Below, one piece after another: positions 10,247-19,890 of a stretch of 64,000 bases of DNA. Position 1 is the first letter of the stretch. Every line of letters starts with the position of its first letter. The stretch comes from Porphyridium purpureum (Eukaryota; Rhodophyta; Bangiophyceae; Porphyridiales; Porphyridiaceae), in NCBI GenBank assembly GCA_008690995.1, contig VRMN01000004.1, positions 62,001 through 126,000 on the forward strand. The letters run 5' to 3'. The notes under the pieces were generated by a model. It was not told the origin of the DNA, searched no databases, and saw only the letters and a list, made by a program, of their open reading frames with translations. A program made the position numbers and the translations under genes.

Positions 10247-11584
10247 CTACTGGTTATACTCGTTCGCAACAAAAACCTCGTACACAAACTGAAAGTATTG
10301 CGTCATGTTCACGGTGGCCATGAAAAAGTTGCACGACAAGTTGGCCTCGAGGAAGAGCATCCCATCAGGAGTGAGTGCGACGTCCCAGCCAACAAGCGGA
10401 ATAGTGGGCATGAGCCGCTCATGCAAGCGCAGGCACTCTGCCTTCATCTGCGAAACATGGTCGGCGACGTCGACGCCCGCAATGAGTACATTTGAGTCTG
10501 GATGCTGCCAAAATTGCTCGTTCATACGCCACGCGCCACGCAAGCCGGCCATGCCGAGCTTGTACCAATGGGCGTTGCTGTGCCCAATCCCAATCTTGCC
10601 CGAGGCGTCCTCTACGTCGAATAGGATCGCGTCGTGGTCGGTGGCGGCACCAGCGCGACCCGCACGGAACGCCATGCAGACCACGAAGAAGAGCGATGCG
10701 CGCTCACTCTTGTGCGAGCTATTATTAGTTACACTCAGTGCACCAAGCAGGCCAGCGCCAGTGGAACGCATTTGGTCAGATACGCAGCGCCGCGACGCTG
10801 TGACCACGCGAAACGTCGACAGCGGGGCGTCAGCTGGTAGAAGCGCCGCGAGTTCGGACGCATTGCGGAGCACTGGCTGGATGATCCACTTGCCGCCATG
10901 CGTCGCATTACGGAAGAAAAACACGCCCAAGCCCCCTTCTTCGTTTTTGTCCTTGAGTACCACGCCGTCAAGGTCCAGCCATGGCGACACGGGCGCTCCA
11001 GCGTCCTGCGCGGCGGTCAGGAAGGCCCACTTGTTTTCCAGGGCGTAAGCCTTATCCCGTGAGCCTAGGTAGTGCAGCGCCGACACACGGCAATTGATTT
11101 GCCACAGTGTAAACCATGTGGCCGGGCCGGCTCGCCCGCCTTCCTTGCCTGCGTGGCTGCCCACGCTGCACAACAAGATGCGCCCAAACTCGGTGCTCAG
11201 CCCTGCCCAGTTTGGCACTGTAAAACTGAACGCGCTCACCAAGCACAGAAGAGGGTACAAGAGCGCCACGAACACGTACATTGTGAACCGATTGTACACA
11301 AACAGCGACAGCGGCACGCCCGTGCCGGGAACCGCCACGTTGCGCAGATTGCGCTGCAGGTCTTCCCGAGCGCTTGCACTACGATAATGCGGCGCGCCGC
11401 CATCCTTGAGCAGCGCCACCGACAGATAGAGTGCGTAGATGGTCACCTGCGCCGGAATATGCGCGACATCGGCGAAAAACGGGCACGAGTTCAGCGCGCC
11501 ACCGAACAGGAAGTAGTGGAGGCAGCCTTCGAACAGCAACACATTCCGCGCAATCGACACCAACGCAAGCATTAGCGAAATCAT
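10247..11584 (-). CDS. Membrane-anchored ATP-grasp protein (sugar-transfer-associated type)
   Basis: The 445-residue protein starts with hydrophobic segments at about residues 1-20 and 45-60 and a third at about 102-125 (MYVFVALLYPLLCLVSAFSF). From about residue 170 it resembles the ATP-grasp family found beside sugar-transfer enzymes. GVFFFRNATHGGKWIIQPVL corresponds to the lysine/strand region and LSTFRVVTAS to the nTlRivT motif. The C-terminal IPLVGWDVALTPDGMLFLEA matches the Mg-binding iGWDiaitpdG..liE block, with the Glu conserved. The family probably forms an ester or amide bond on a polysaccharide or lipid precursor using ATP; the substrate is unknown. Membrane segments suggest work at the Golgi, ER or plasma membrane, fitting a wall or mucilage pathway, but that is inference. 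Confidence 0.72.
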   Translation of the reverse strand: MISLMLALVSIARNVLLFEGCLHYFLFGGALNSCPFFADVAHIPAQVTIYALYLSVALLKDGGAPHYRSASAREDLQRNLRNVAVPGTGVPLSLFVYNRFTMYVFVALLYPLLCLVSAFSFTVPNWAGLSTEFGRILLCSVGSHAGKEGGRAGPATWFTLWQINCRVSALHYLGSRDKAYALENKWAFLTAAQDAGAPVSPWLDLDGVVLKDKNEEGGLGVFFFRNATHGGKWIIQPVLRNASELAALLPADAPLSTFRVVTASRRCVSDQMRSTGAGLLGALSVTNNSSHKSERASLFFVVCMAFRAGRAGAATDHDAILFDVEDASGKIGIGHSNAHWYKLGMAGLRGAWRMNEQFWQHPDSNVLIAGVDVADHVSQMKAECLRLHERLMPTIPLVGWDVALTPDGMLFLEANLSCNFFMATVNMTQYFQFVYEVFVANEYNQ

Positions 11585-11790
11585 CGCTCACCGCCAAAAC
11601 TCCACCCCTTCGCCTGCTCTCACCAGACAGCCTTGAACTTGACGGCTGGCAGGTTCCTTGAAAAAGCCGCGTGGGTACGAGTGGATGAATATGACCGCGT
11701 TGCGGCACGTGGAGCGACACGGTAAGAAGAGTTTTCATTTGGAGCTGACATACGTCTTCCTTCTTTTATCGTGGATGCCTCGAATGTGCA

Positions 11791-13368
11791 CTAGATCTTG
11801 CTCAGACAATAGCGCTCGAGACTCTGCGCGAGCTCGGAAATGTAGTGGGTCTTGCCGTTGTACGATAAACAGTTCTCCACCATGCGTTTGATGTCCGCAA
11901 TGAAGATCTCCTTGGTGACGTAGTACCAACCGAGGTCGAGCCGTCTCTGAATGAGACCAAGGTCGACAGGATTCTTGATAACTTCGTAATAGTCGTACGC
12001 ACCGGTCTGCTCCGGCTGCACGGGGTCGTAAAATGGCCACGCGCTGGAGTGTTCCTTCACAAGGGTTAGCACATGCTGTAAGTGCTTCTGCAGCGCCTCC
12101 TGCGCACCTGGCGCCCGGTTCGCCAGTGTCGCGCGCATGTGATAGGAAACCGTCTGCTCTCTGCGCGCCGAGCCGCCGGCATCCGCCGCGTCGGCACCTG
12201 TACCAGGACTGCTCGATCCGTCCAGCAGCTTGATGCCCTGAATCCCCGGGATCTCACGTACATCCATGCCCCCACGCTTGGATACATCGATTCCCGGATA
12301 AACAATGTGCGAGCCGGACATTTCCTTGAGACGCTCGATGAGCGCCATTTTCTGCGCCTTGATGTAAGCGGGCATATTCAAGTAGTTGACCTTGTCGTGC
12401 AGCTTGCACTCCATCAAAGTGACGCCCTCGTAGTCCTTGATGTAGCCTTGCCAAAGCTCACGCGGCAGCTGAATTTTCTTGGAAAAGCCCTGCTTCTTAA
12501 AATACGGTACCGCGTTGTTGTCTGCACATGTTAGAAGGTAAGAGAGCTTAATTTCTTTCGCGTGCTCCTTGGTATGTGCCATCAGGCGGGTGCCGTAGCC
12601 GCGCACCTGCTCATTGTGCGAGATGGCCAGGAACGCAATTTCGGCGAAACCCTGCGAGGGGAAGGGCCGGTAGCAACATCCGCCCATCACAATGTACTCG
12701 CCACGATCTGTCCGCTTGAGCAACGCCATGCTTTCGTGCTTACGATCAAAGACCAGCCGCGTCACATACGGCTTGGGCATATTCGGTAGCTGTTTGACAA
12801 AGACGTTTTTCAGCCCTAGAAGCAGGATCAGGTTCTCGCGTGAGCCGTTGTTACGCACCACTTTGAACTTGACCGAGCCGGAAAACTCCTCCTTGACCAT
12901 GCGCACCCAGCGCTGCACGTACGCAAGTTGCGAGTCTGGACCAAGAATATCGTCCGTGCTCTGCATCCACGCACCGGGTGGAGGCATCTTGGGGTTTTTT
13001 GCCGGAGGCGGGACCACAATCGGCCGGATGCGATATTCGACGTCGTCGCCCTCGGGCAGGGCCGCCACTTCCGGGTCGATATGGTGCAGCATTTCCGTCC
13101 CGCGGCGGCCCAGTTCTACGTCTCCGCACTTGCGCGAGTCGTGCTCCAGTTTGATGCCCATGAAATGGTCGCCAGCTGCAGCCGGTGCCCCCACGGGCTT
13201 GGCTGCCGCTGCGCCTGGGGCGGCGCCACCGCTTGGTTCTTGTGGCGATACATCCGCAGGCTCCGACCCATCCTCCTGACTGGCCGCACGAACATGCACT
13301 CCCTTTTCGGATATCGGCTCACCCTCTACTTTCCGGCGTTTCAACCCGGCGCCCGCCTGCTTTCCCAT
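11791..13368 (-). CDS. GCN5: Histone acetyltransferase GCN5/PCAF with bromodomain
   Basis: This is the catalytic subunit of SAGA-type complexes, which acetylate histone H3. From the ATG at 13368 the protein is 525 residues. A basic LKRRKVE near residue 10 could be a nuclear signal. The GNAT domain is complete: FAEIAFLAISHNEQVRGYGT holds the catalytic Glu region and the acetyl-CoA loop (Q/RxxGxG/A form VRGYGT). TCADNNAVPYFKKQGFSKKI matches the GCN5 core exactly in layout. The bromodomain closes the protein, with WPFYDPV, YYEVIKNPVDL and the acetyl-lysine Asn in NCLSYN. An Ala/Gly/Ser linker of about 40 residues joins the two domains. The frame extends 75 codons upstream of the chosen ATG, but that stretch is Arg/Ala-rich and not conserved. 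An ACTGTAC lies upstream at 13742. Confidence 0.96.
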   Translation of the reverse strand: MGKQAGAGLKRRKVEGEPISEKGVHVRAASQEDGSEPADVSPQEPSGGAAPGAAAAKPVGAPAAAGDHFMGIKLEHDSRKCGDVELGRRGTEMLHHIDPEVAALPEGDDVEYRIRPIVVPPPAKNPKMPPPGAWMQSTDDILGPDSQLAYVQRWVRMVKEEFSGSVKFKVVRNNGSRENLILLLGLKNVFVKQLPNMPKPYVTRLVFDRKHESMALLKRTDRGEYIVMGGCCYRPFPSQGFAEIAFLAISHNEQVRGYGTRLMAHTKEHAKEIKLSYLLTCADNNAVPYFKKQGFSKKIQLPRELWQGYIKDYEGVTLMECKLHDKVNYLNMPAYIKAQKMALIERLKEMSGSHIVYPGIDVSKRGGMDVREIPGIQGIKLLDGSSSPGTGADAADAGGSARREQTVSYHMRATLANRAPGAQEALQKHLQHVLTLVKEHSSAWPFYDPVQPEQTGAYDYYEVIKNPVDLGLIQRRLDLGWYYVTKEIFIADIKRMVENCLSYNGKTHYISELAQSLERYCLSKI

Positions 13369-16022
13369 GGTATGAATCCCAATGCGACACGAGAAACACC
13401 TCTGCTTGCCTGAATCCAGGCCGTTGGTGCCTTTCTTTGGCCACCGGTGCTTCTTCGGACAGCCCGCCTCACGGAGCCACGAGCGCCGCGCAGGCCAGGC
13501 CAGGCGGCGAAGAAGGACGGCCGCTTCCGCACGCCACAACCGAGATCGCGCGGCAGCAACGGAGCATGCAAGCGCCTTTCGCAAGCGCAACACGACACGC
13601 AGCGTGTCGCGCGCGCGCCTGATTCTGGCGGTGCTCGCTCACCACCTCTGTCTGATGTTGAGTAACGCCACTTTGGCATGCATTTAGTTCCGATAAAATA
13701 GGCCTGTTTCAGTACGATCTTCAAAAACATACCGTTATTTGACTGTACCCTGAGTGTACACTGCAACCATGCCATGTACGGGATGGCTGCTTCCCAACAC
13801 TGAGGCGACTCGACGAGCATGCAGCATGGCGTATTCGCACGCATTATCTCTGCGAGTTGCACGCGGAGGTTCTTCGCGAGGTGCGCGCGAAATGTATCCA
13901 CCAAGATACGCGTTGGAGCGTGTGTACGAAAGCCGGCGCTCTCCTCCTGCTCCTAGAACTACGCAGAGCAGCGACAGAGACAGAAAAGAAAAAGTAAATA
14001 GACTGCCTTTTGAGCAGGCCGTCGACCAGTGGATTCACGGCATGGAATCCTACGTTTCCACAGCGACAGATTATAGTGCACTGCGTGGGTTTACACTTCG
14101 TCAACGAACTGGCAAGCGGTGCACAGACTAGAGCAGAAGTAGAGTCGCGGTCATTCGCAAGCAGCGATACTTTGATGACCAAAGAACGACATCGCATGCA
14201 GAACGATATATCTGCGCCAACGCAATGGTGGACCCTGCCGAACTAGGCAAAGGGTGTTTGTCGCGTGTGGCATTAAGGTTGGAGTTTGGACTGCCGGTTA
14301 ATGAATCGGTCACCGTGGGAATCTACAATATGTGTCAGAGCTCCAAGCTTTATATCAGAGGCCCCATGCGGTATCGAAGGTGATGATCTCTAAGACTAGC
14401 ACTAGATGTCCGTTGGGCAACAAATTGGACGTAATCTATTCATAAGAGACCAACGTGATGACTGAATTTGTTCGTCAATGCGGCTTTGTGTGCAGGCCCA
14501 GTGCCGGTCGCAAACGGATTTTTCACGTGCGTCCTTACTCGGGCTATCACAGCCATTCCTTTGCACACATCAGGTTGTCAAGGCCTCGTTCCACCTGTCT
14601 TCCCCTCTTCCTGTTCGCTTGATCTTCGTCCCTTGCCTCGGCTCGCGAACTGCTTGCGAGTCCAAATGCTTTGTGAAGCCTTGTGCGGGGTACACGCCAG
14701 CGCTAAGGACAGCAAAACGACAGAAATCTTAGGGCGATACCGACGCGCTGGTCAGGATCCAGCAACATTGCAATGGGCATCCAACATGGCTACAGTGAGG
14801 CCCTAGCAGAGAGCACAGTGGCCGCGGGACTGATGCATAGCGCGTGGCTGGCCATGCTTGAGCTGTGAAGCTGAATTTGTACGAGCTGCTGCTTTTGGAG
14901 AACCAAAAATAAAAAATAAGTTGAGTGGTCCCTGATGGACACGGTCGAGACGAAGCGAAGGAAAACATTTTGGGACAGATCGGAAATCACAGGCTTTAAG
15001 ACTGAGATAGAAGGTAGAAGGAATGGCGAAAAGAGCCAAAAGAAAGGTCCGCAAGTTGGATTGATGTGATTGTTGAAAAATTCAGGTAGGATTCGCGCTG
15101 ATGGGAAGCTCTGGTATCGTGCAATCAGATATCAGTCTCGACAGCTTTCTAAAAGGCAGCTGGGGCTTCAGAACAACTTGCATCACATTTCCCATATCAA
15201 GACCGGTTCACTTTCTGTCGCAATTTCCTAGAGATTCAACCTTCCGTCTCTCTTCCTCATCTGCCTTTCCTTCTTCAATGCTCGTTTTCTGTTTTCATTC
15301 GCTCGGGAGCATTGATTTGTTTTGCGTAGACTTCCACCGAGACCTGTGTACCTTCCACGCACCTTTTTCACAGTTAGTGAAAGTATACACCTATAAACGT
15401 ATTCTCGGCGCTTCGCAGCCACTTCAGTGCGTCGATCCGACAACCGTGACACTCGTTGAGTCCAGTGCGACTTCTTCTTGCTTGCGAAATGATTGTGCAA
15501 GCCGCTTGATTCGCTGCAGAATAATATTCTGTGGTGAACCAGTTTCATCCTCCCACAAAACAACATGTTCTGTAAGTTGAAAGTGAGAGTATCTTCCTTT
15601 TTCTCTTTTTGGTAGCTGTGAGACGCAGGTCCAAGTTGCACTTACTTACATGGTCTCTAAAGTCACTGGGCGTGTTTCCACAAGATTTAGATTCGCAGAT
15701 TCGGTCTTTTTGAACCATTCATTTTCCCTTTCCTTTTTCCCGGAAAGTGTCTCATCTTTCGGGGACTTAACGAAGGACTGCGCACGGGGGCGGACACTTT
15801 CCGGTGAGCCCGAAAATCAGCGCCTACTTCCCTCACGAAAGGGAAACTGTTTGGCGTGGAAACCGCAAAGGAAAGCGACGCAAGTGTCGATAAAATGGCG
15901 ACGCGGCCAGGGCCAAAGCTTCGTCTCTGCAGGCGGGACAGTGGCAGCGCGCAGTGGTGAAGGTAAGTCGGAGGGACCGGGAAGAAGTAGGTTGGGAAAG
16001 ACGTGGAAAGTTGGCCACGAAG
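13369..16022. other. 2.65 kb intergenic region with an inverted repeat at its right end
   Basis: The first 250 bp is leader or promoter of GCN5, with ACTGTAC at 13742-13748. From about 13680 to 15700 the sequence is richer in A+T than the flanking genes and holds only short frames without recognisable domains. The last 300 bp contains a 12-bp perfect inverted repeat (separate entry) and leads into the lipase gene. Confidence 0.4.
15740..15815. promoter_or_regulatory. Inverted repeats upstream of the lipase-GTPase gene
   Basis: CCGGAAAGTGTC at 15740-15751 is repeated exactly in inverted form as GACACTTTCCGG at 15793-15804. A second pair, TTTCGGG at 15757-15763 and CCCGAAA at 15809-15815, is interleaved with it, so both hairpins cannot form together. 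The site is about 210-280 bp before the chosen lipase start. It could be a protein-binding dyad or a 5'-leader structure. Confidence 0.5.
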
Positions 16023-18614
16023 ATGGAGGCAGCTCAAGTTGATGGCGCCCAGAAAGCTGTTGACCAGCAGTTGAGCGTGATACGCTCTCCGCATACGCAG
16101 CCTGCGCCTCAACGCCGTGATCCTGCGCTCCAGGACTTGGTGCAGAAACTGGGTGCTGAAAAGGGCTGGGACTCGGAAGATGAGGAAGAATTCCTGAACG
16201 AGATGGACGCAGCAGGGCTGTCCTGTGCTAGCATCAGAGGTATGCAGCTCCCGGAGCTAAAGCGTTGGCTACCAACGTTCAAGATGAACGCTTTGGAATT
16301 GCAGGAAGCGTGCAAAGCCCTTGAGCCCGGGAGCCGAGATGCAGAGCTGTACTTCACTGCCTACGAAATCCAAATGATGGTCATCCTGTGCAGAGCTCTT
16401 GGAGGAGAACCTGGAAGCCAGCCAGATCCTTTGGACTTTCTGCGCAAAAGGATGTCTCACGAGCACAATGCTAAGCTGGTCATGGTCGCGCGCGAGAAGG
16501 AGTTCCTTTTGGCCGAAAGTGAAGACACAACCAAGAACATCCTGTATCTGATCGTGGCGTGCGGTTATGGCGAAGCTGAAGAGAGCGTTGCCCAGAGTAT
16601 TCTGCAAGCCTTTTCTCAAGGATTTGCCTCCGACCTGCACGTATTCAATGTGTTTAAAGAGCGCGCGCGTCGAATTCCTTTGGACTTCATTGTCCGATGG
16701 TACATGCGCCGTGACGCTTCCGAAAACCAAGGCATTGAGCGGAGAGTGCTATTCTGTGGGCATTCGTTTGGTGGAGCTGTCGCGCATACTGCCGCACTGG
16801 ACTTGCTTCTTTCGTGGAATATTTTTGGGAGTGACTCTACGAGTCTGCGATCTGCAGCTTTTGGTTCGCCATACTTTGGTAACAAGAATGCCCGGCATTT
16901 GGCGAAACCATTTTCTGAACGTTTTTTGACATTCTATCACAAGGAAGACTGTGTGCCATCGATTTTGAATGCTGCAGGACTCGCAGTGGTTCTCGCGAGC
17001 CAGATGCACGAATACATAGGTATCGCAGAGAATCTCGCTGGTTTGGCCGCCCGTCTAGCTCCTTCCAGTATTGCGGAGATTGCAAAAGCTGGAACTGAAT
17101 TCGTCGTCCACGTCAAGAGCGCCATGCTGAAGTTTCAAGAGGAAAAGGAGCATTTTTCACTGGACTTTTATGGAGGAGTTCCAATTGGAATATACGGAGT
17201 GTTCGGGCTACAGGCCAACACGCAACTCAAGTCCCATTCGTCGGACGCGTCGAGCAATCTGCCCCAGTACATCACCGACCCAGAAGAAATCAAGATGCAA
17301 TACACAGCTGACGGGCTGACGAGGAATAAGTTGATGAATTATCACAGTCTGTGGAAAACGCTTGAACAACACAAGCAGATTCATCTTAAACTTCGCTCCG
17401 AAGAGGAGAAGTCAATCGAATGCAAAATTTGGGACGAACTTGCGCCAAGAATTACGTCCGTCAAAGTGAAACGAATGGTTTGCGAGGGAGATAACGCGGA
17501 TCGCGGCCATGTAGAGGTTAATATCAACGGAAAAAATCTTGAACTCACCCAGTGCATGAAGCTCGAGTATCTCGCAGTGGGCGCACGCGACCCGTCGCTG
17601 TCGCTGAACGATGGTTGGATCAAGATTCGCAATACCCCAAGCCGAGTCCCTTTGATCGTATTGTGCTTGGAGCTCTCGAGTCCTGCCGGTGCAGGGAACC
17701 TGAATGTTGTACCGAAAGTCAAGCTTCGCACAACGTTGGGTGCTTGCGAACATATTATTTGCAAGGAGGATATTTCCGAAGGGCTATCATTTGATGCCGA
17801 CCGCTGGATTCAGGATATGGGGCCTGTGTTTTTGGACGTTTTGGTGACGCGCACGATATTAGAGTATCTCCTGGTAGACAAGCAAGATCGCGCGCGCGCG
17901 CGTGAGTCAAACATCTTGGTTTCGTCGCTGGTCAAGATGTACGGGAACTTATTGCAGCATGAAGGCAAAAATGGTCCAAGGAATGTCTTTGAAGACGTTT
18001 TTTTTGACTCGACCAATTTGGAGCTTGCAGACGAAAGGCGCGTGGAGGAGCTTTGTGACCAAGTTCGGGATGCGGTGAAGGACCTGGTGAAGGACCTGTG
18101 CGCACCGCTGAAACTTAAATTTAAGGCTCATGTACTGAAAAAGGTGCTCGTTGGAACTGCGATTACTCTTGGACTCGTAGTGCTTGTTGGAGGTGCTTTT
18201 TTTTTGCTGCCTATCTTGGTGCCCGCAGCAGGTGCTGGGGCAGGTGCAGCAGGTGCTGGGGCAGGTGCAGCAGGTGCTGGGGCAGGTGCAGCAGGTGCAG
18301 CAGGTGCAGCAGGTGCAGCAGGTGCAGCAGGTGCAGCGGTGCAGCAGCAGGTGCGGCGGCAGGTGCTGGGGCAGGTGCTGGGGCAGGTGCAGCAGGTGCA
18401 GCAGGTGCAGCAGGTGCAGCAGGTGCAGCAGGTGCAGCAGGTGCAGCAGGTACAGCAGCAGGTGCTGGGGCAGGTGCTGCGGCAGTCGCTGAGGGAGGTG
18501 TCTTATGGACGGGAACGATGCTGGTCGCTGGAGCGGTTGCTTCGGTGTCAACCGGTGTTGCATCTATGTTTCTCATTTCCGAAGCACAGGAGCGTAATTA
18601 CCTTGAAGTATTGA
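16023..18614 (+). CDS. Class 3 lipase with TIG-like and membrane segments; N-terminal part of a lipase-GTPase
   Basis: From the first in-frame ATG (16023) the frame runs 863 codons. A helical N-terminal region (residues 35-100) precedes a Lipase_3 domain. The nucleophile elbow is GHSFGG at 246-251 (Ser248). A likely catalytic Asp is in FYHKEDCVPSIL (Asp309), and a candidate His is in LMNYHSLW near 440. Residues about 476-565 resemble an IPT/TIG or Ig-like sandwich (ITSVKVKRMV, then VEVNINGKNLELTQ). A strong hydrophobic segment at about 710-735 (ITLGLVVLVGGAFFLLPIL) is followed by a Gly/Ala repeat. The frame then slips: after 18337 it reads a Gln/Val-rich tail and stops at 18614, while the Gly/Ala reading continues in the frame of the GTPase below. 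The native product is probably one lipase-linker-GTPase protein of about 1,200 residues. The physiological substrate is unknown. Confidence 0.75.
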   Translation: MEAAQVDGAQKAVDQQLSVIRSPHTQPAPQRRDPALQDLVQKLGAEKGWDSEDEEEFLNEMDAAGLSCASIRGMQLPELKRWLPTFKMNALELQEACKALEPGSRDAELYFTAYEIQMMVILCRALGGEPGSQPDPLDFLRKRMSHEHNAKLVMVAREKEFLLAESEDTTKNILYLIVACGYGEAEESVAQSILQAFSQGFASDLHVFNVFKERARRIPLDFIVRWYMRRDASENQGIERRVLFCGHSFGGAVAHTAALDLLLSWNIFGSDSTSLRSAAFGSPYFGNKNARHLAKPFSERFLTFYHKEDCVPSILNAAGLAVVLASQMHEYIGIAENLAGLAARLAPSSIAEIAKAGTEFVVHVKSAMLKFQEEKEHFSLDFYGGVPIGIYGVFGLQANTQLKSHSSDASSNLPQYITDPEEIKMQYTADGLTRNKLMNYHSLWKTLEQHKQIHLKLRSEEEKSIECKIWDELAPRITSVKVKRMVCEGDNADRGHVEVNINGKNLELTQCMKLEYLAVGARDPSLSLNDGWIKIRNTPSRVPLIVLCLELSSPAGAGNLNVVPKVKLRTTLGACEHIICKEDISEGLSFDADRWIQDMGPVFLDVLVTRTILEYLLVDKQDRARARESNILVSSLVKMYGNLLQHEGKNGPRNVFEDVFFDSTNLELADERRVEELCDQVRDAVKDLVKDLCAPLKLKFKAHVLKKVLVGTAITLGLVVLVGGAFFLLPILVPAAGAGAGAAGAGAGAAGAGAGAAGAAGAAGAAGAAGAAVQQQVRRQVLGQVLGQVQQVQQVQQVQQVQQVQQVQQVQQQVLGQVLRQSLREVSYGRERCWSLERLLRCQPVLHLCFSFPKHRSVITLKY
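18229..18476 (+). repeat. GGTGCAGCA minisatellite coding a Gly/Ala linker
   Basis: About 250 bp of tandem 9-mers (GGTGCAGCA with GGTGCTGGGGCA variants) encode alternating Ala and Gly. The pattern is broken once near 18337, where the run reads GCAGCGGTGCAG instead of GCAGCAGGTGCAG, a one-base loss relative to the unit. Before this point the Gly/Ala reading is in the lipase frame; after it, in the GTPase frame. Such arrays are prone to assembly error and to real length change. Confidence 0.9.
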
Positions 18615-19636
18615 ATCTCATTCTATTCAACTTGGGAGTGGATACGTCTACGATGGTGTTTGAAAAGGCGCAGGCGAAAGAGCGAAAGATACGAGAATAT
18701 TTCTCAACGTTGACTCCAAATGACGACGAAGTCATGCAAACTTTTGTAGACGAGCCGGCTGTCAATGAATGCTACGCAGCTACTGCTCTATTCAGGAGTG
18801 GACAATACAGTCGCTCGACGGAGAAGCGTATTTGCTACCTTGTTCGCGCCGTCTTGCTTGTTTGTGAGATGCGCAAATACATCCTGTCTGAATTCATCCT
18901 CGGCGTGCATGGCGTGCACAACGCCGGCAAGTCCTCCCTCATGAAGCTGCTGCTGAACGAGTCGGGTGGCCATATTCGAAACGGTTTGGAGCCTGACTTT
19001 CGAACTCGCCACCCGTGCATGTACGACGTTGCCCCTGGGCTATCGGACTCTGCTATTCGCCTTGTCGACTTTCCCGGGTCTACGGATCAAGATCCGGCTG
19101 CGCGACTGTACTCGGACAAGTTCAAGCGGGCCTCGACGGGTATAATCGTGATGTTTTCCGCGGGTCACATTGGAGTGAAGGAAAAAGCGATAATTGCGGA
19201 GGTTATCAGGACAGATATGCTGGAGTCTGTCGTGGGCATCTTTGTGAATCGAGTGACCACCATGTCAAACCAAGTCACGGATTATTCAAAGTATCGGCAG
19301 GATGTGATCAGCGCTCTCGAGCTGCCGGATGGGCATCACCATCTGGTGGACTTGATTGAGCTCTACAACGAACGCGATGAAGGTCATCATAGTGTTGAGC
19401 ATGCTCGTTTTCTTTCCAGTCACGGTGTACTGGGTCCATCAGAGATTCTTCGTCGGATTTCGGAACGGTGCAAGGCAAAGTTCACTCTGAACGGTGCTCA
19501 AAGGCGTGCGATGGAAGCATGCTTTGAGAATCGTAGTCCTGAGCAAATTGAGGCGGTTCTGCGCGATCTGCGCGGATACAAGCCGCCACGGCTGTCTCGT
19601 CCTGAGCAGTCTCTGTCGAGTTTTGGTACAGAATAG
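18518..19636 (+). CDS. Dynamin-like GTPase; C-terminal part of the lipase-GTPase
   Basis: The frame is open from within the repeat (about 18338), although the first ATG is at 18518. A hydrophobic segment (LVAGAVASVSTGVASMFLI, residues 2-20) lies just after the repeat, so the two halves would form a membrane hairpin around the Gly/Ala linker. The P-loop GVHNAGKSS is at 132-140 and the G3 motif DFPGSTD at 184-190. IVMFSAG precedes a weak G4 candidate, FVNRVT. Together these suggest a dynamin/septin-like or GIMAP-like GTPase rather than a small Ras type. The C-terminal 100 residues are charged and helical. Overlap with the lipase frame by 97 bp, and the lack of any promoter between them, argue for one gene. 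If the slip is real, an internal start or a truncated lipase product would result. Confidence 0.75.
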   Translation: MLVAGAVASVSTGVASMFLISEAQERNYLEVLNLILFNLGVDTSTMVFEKAQAKERKIREYFSTLTPNDDEVMQTFVDEPAVNECYAATALFRSGQYSRSTEKRICYLVRAVLLVCEMRKYILSEFILGVHGVHNAGKSSLMKLLLNESGGHIRNGLEPDFRTRHPCMYDVAPGLSDSAIRLVDFPGSTDQDPAARLYSDKFKRASTGIIVMFSAGHIGVKEKAIIAEVIRTDMLESVVGIFVNRVTTMSNQVTDYSKYRQDVISALELPDGHHHLVDLIELYNERDEGHHSVEHARFLSSHGVLGPSEILRRISERCKAKFTLNGAQRRAMEACFENRSPEQIEAVLRDLRGYKPPRLSRPEQSLSSFGTE

Positions 19637-19890
19637 ACCGCGACCGGCTAGGTCGGCCGGCGGCGAAACTTGTGCTCGGCAGGGCGCCATGGAAAATCGG
19701 TGTGGTTGTGGGGAGTTGCTGAACTTGATGCGGTACTCTCAATTTCGGAGGGGTCGGGGAGGCGTGGATGGTTGCAGCGTAACTAGTTGTGGTACCAGAG
19801 CACGGCGTGCAAGCTTGAAAGCGTCGTGAATTTTCCTTTTAAAATTTTCTGTTTGGATTCCGAAAAGAGTGCTCAAAATAGGCACCGAGG

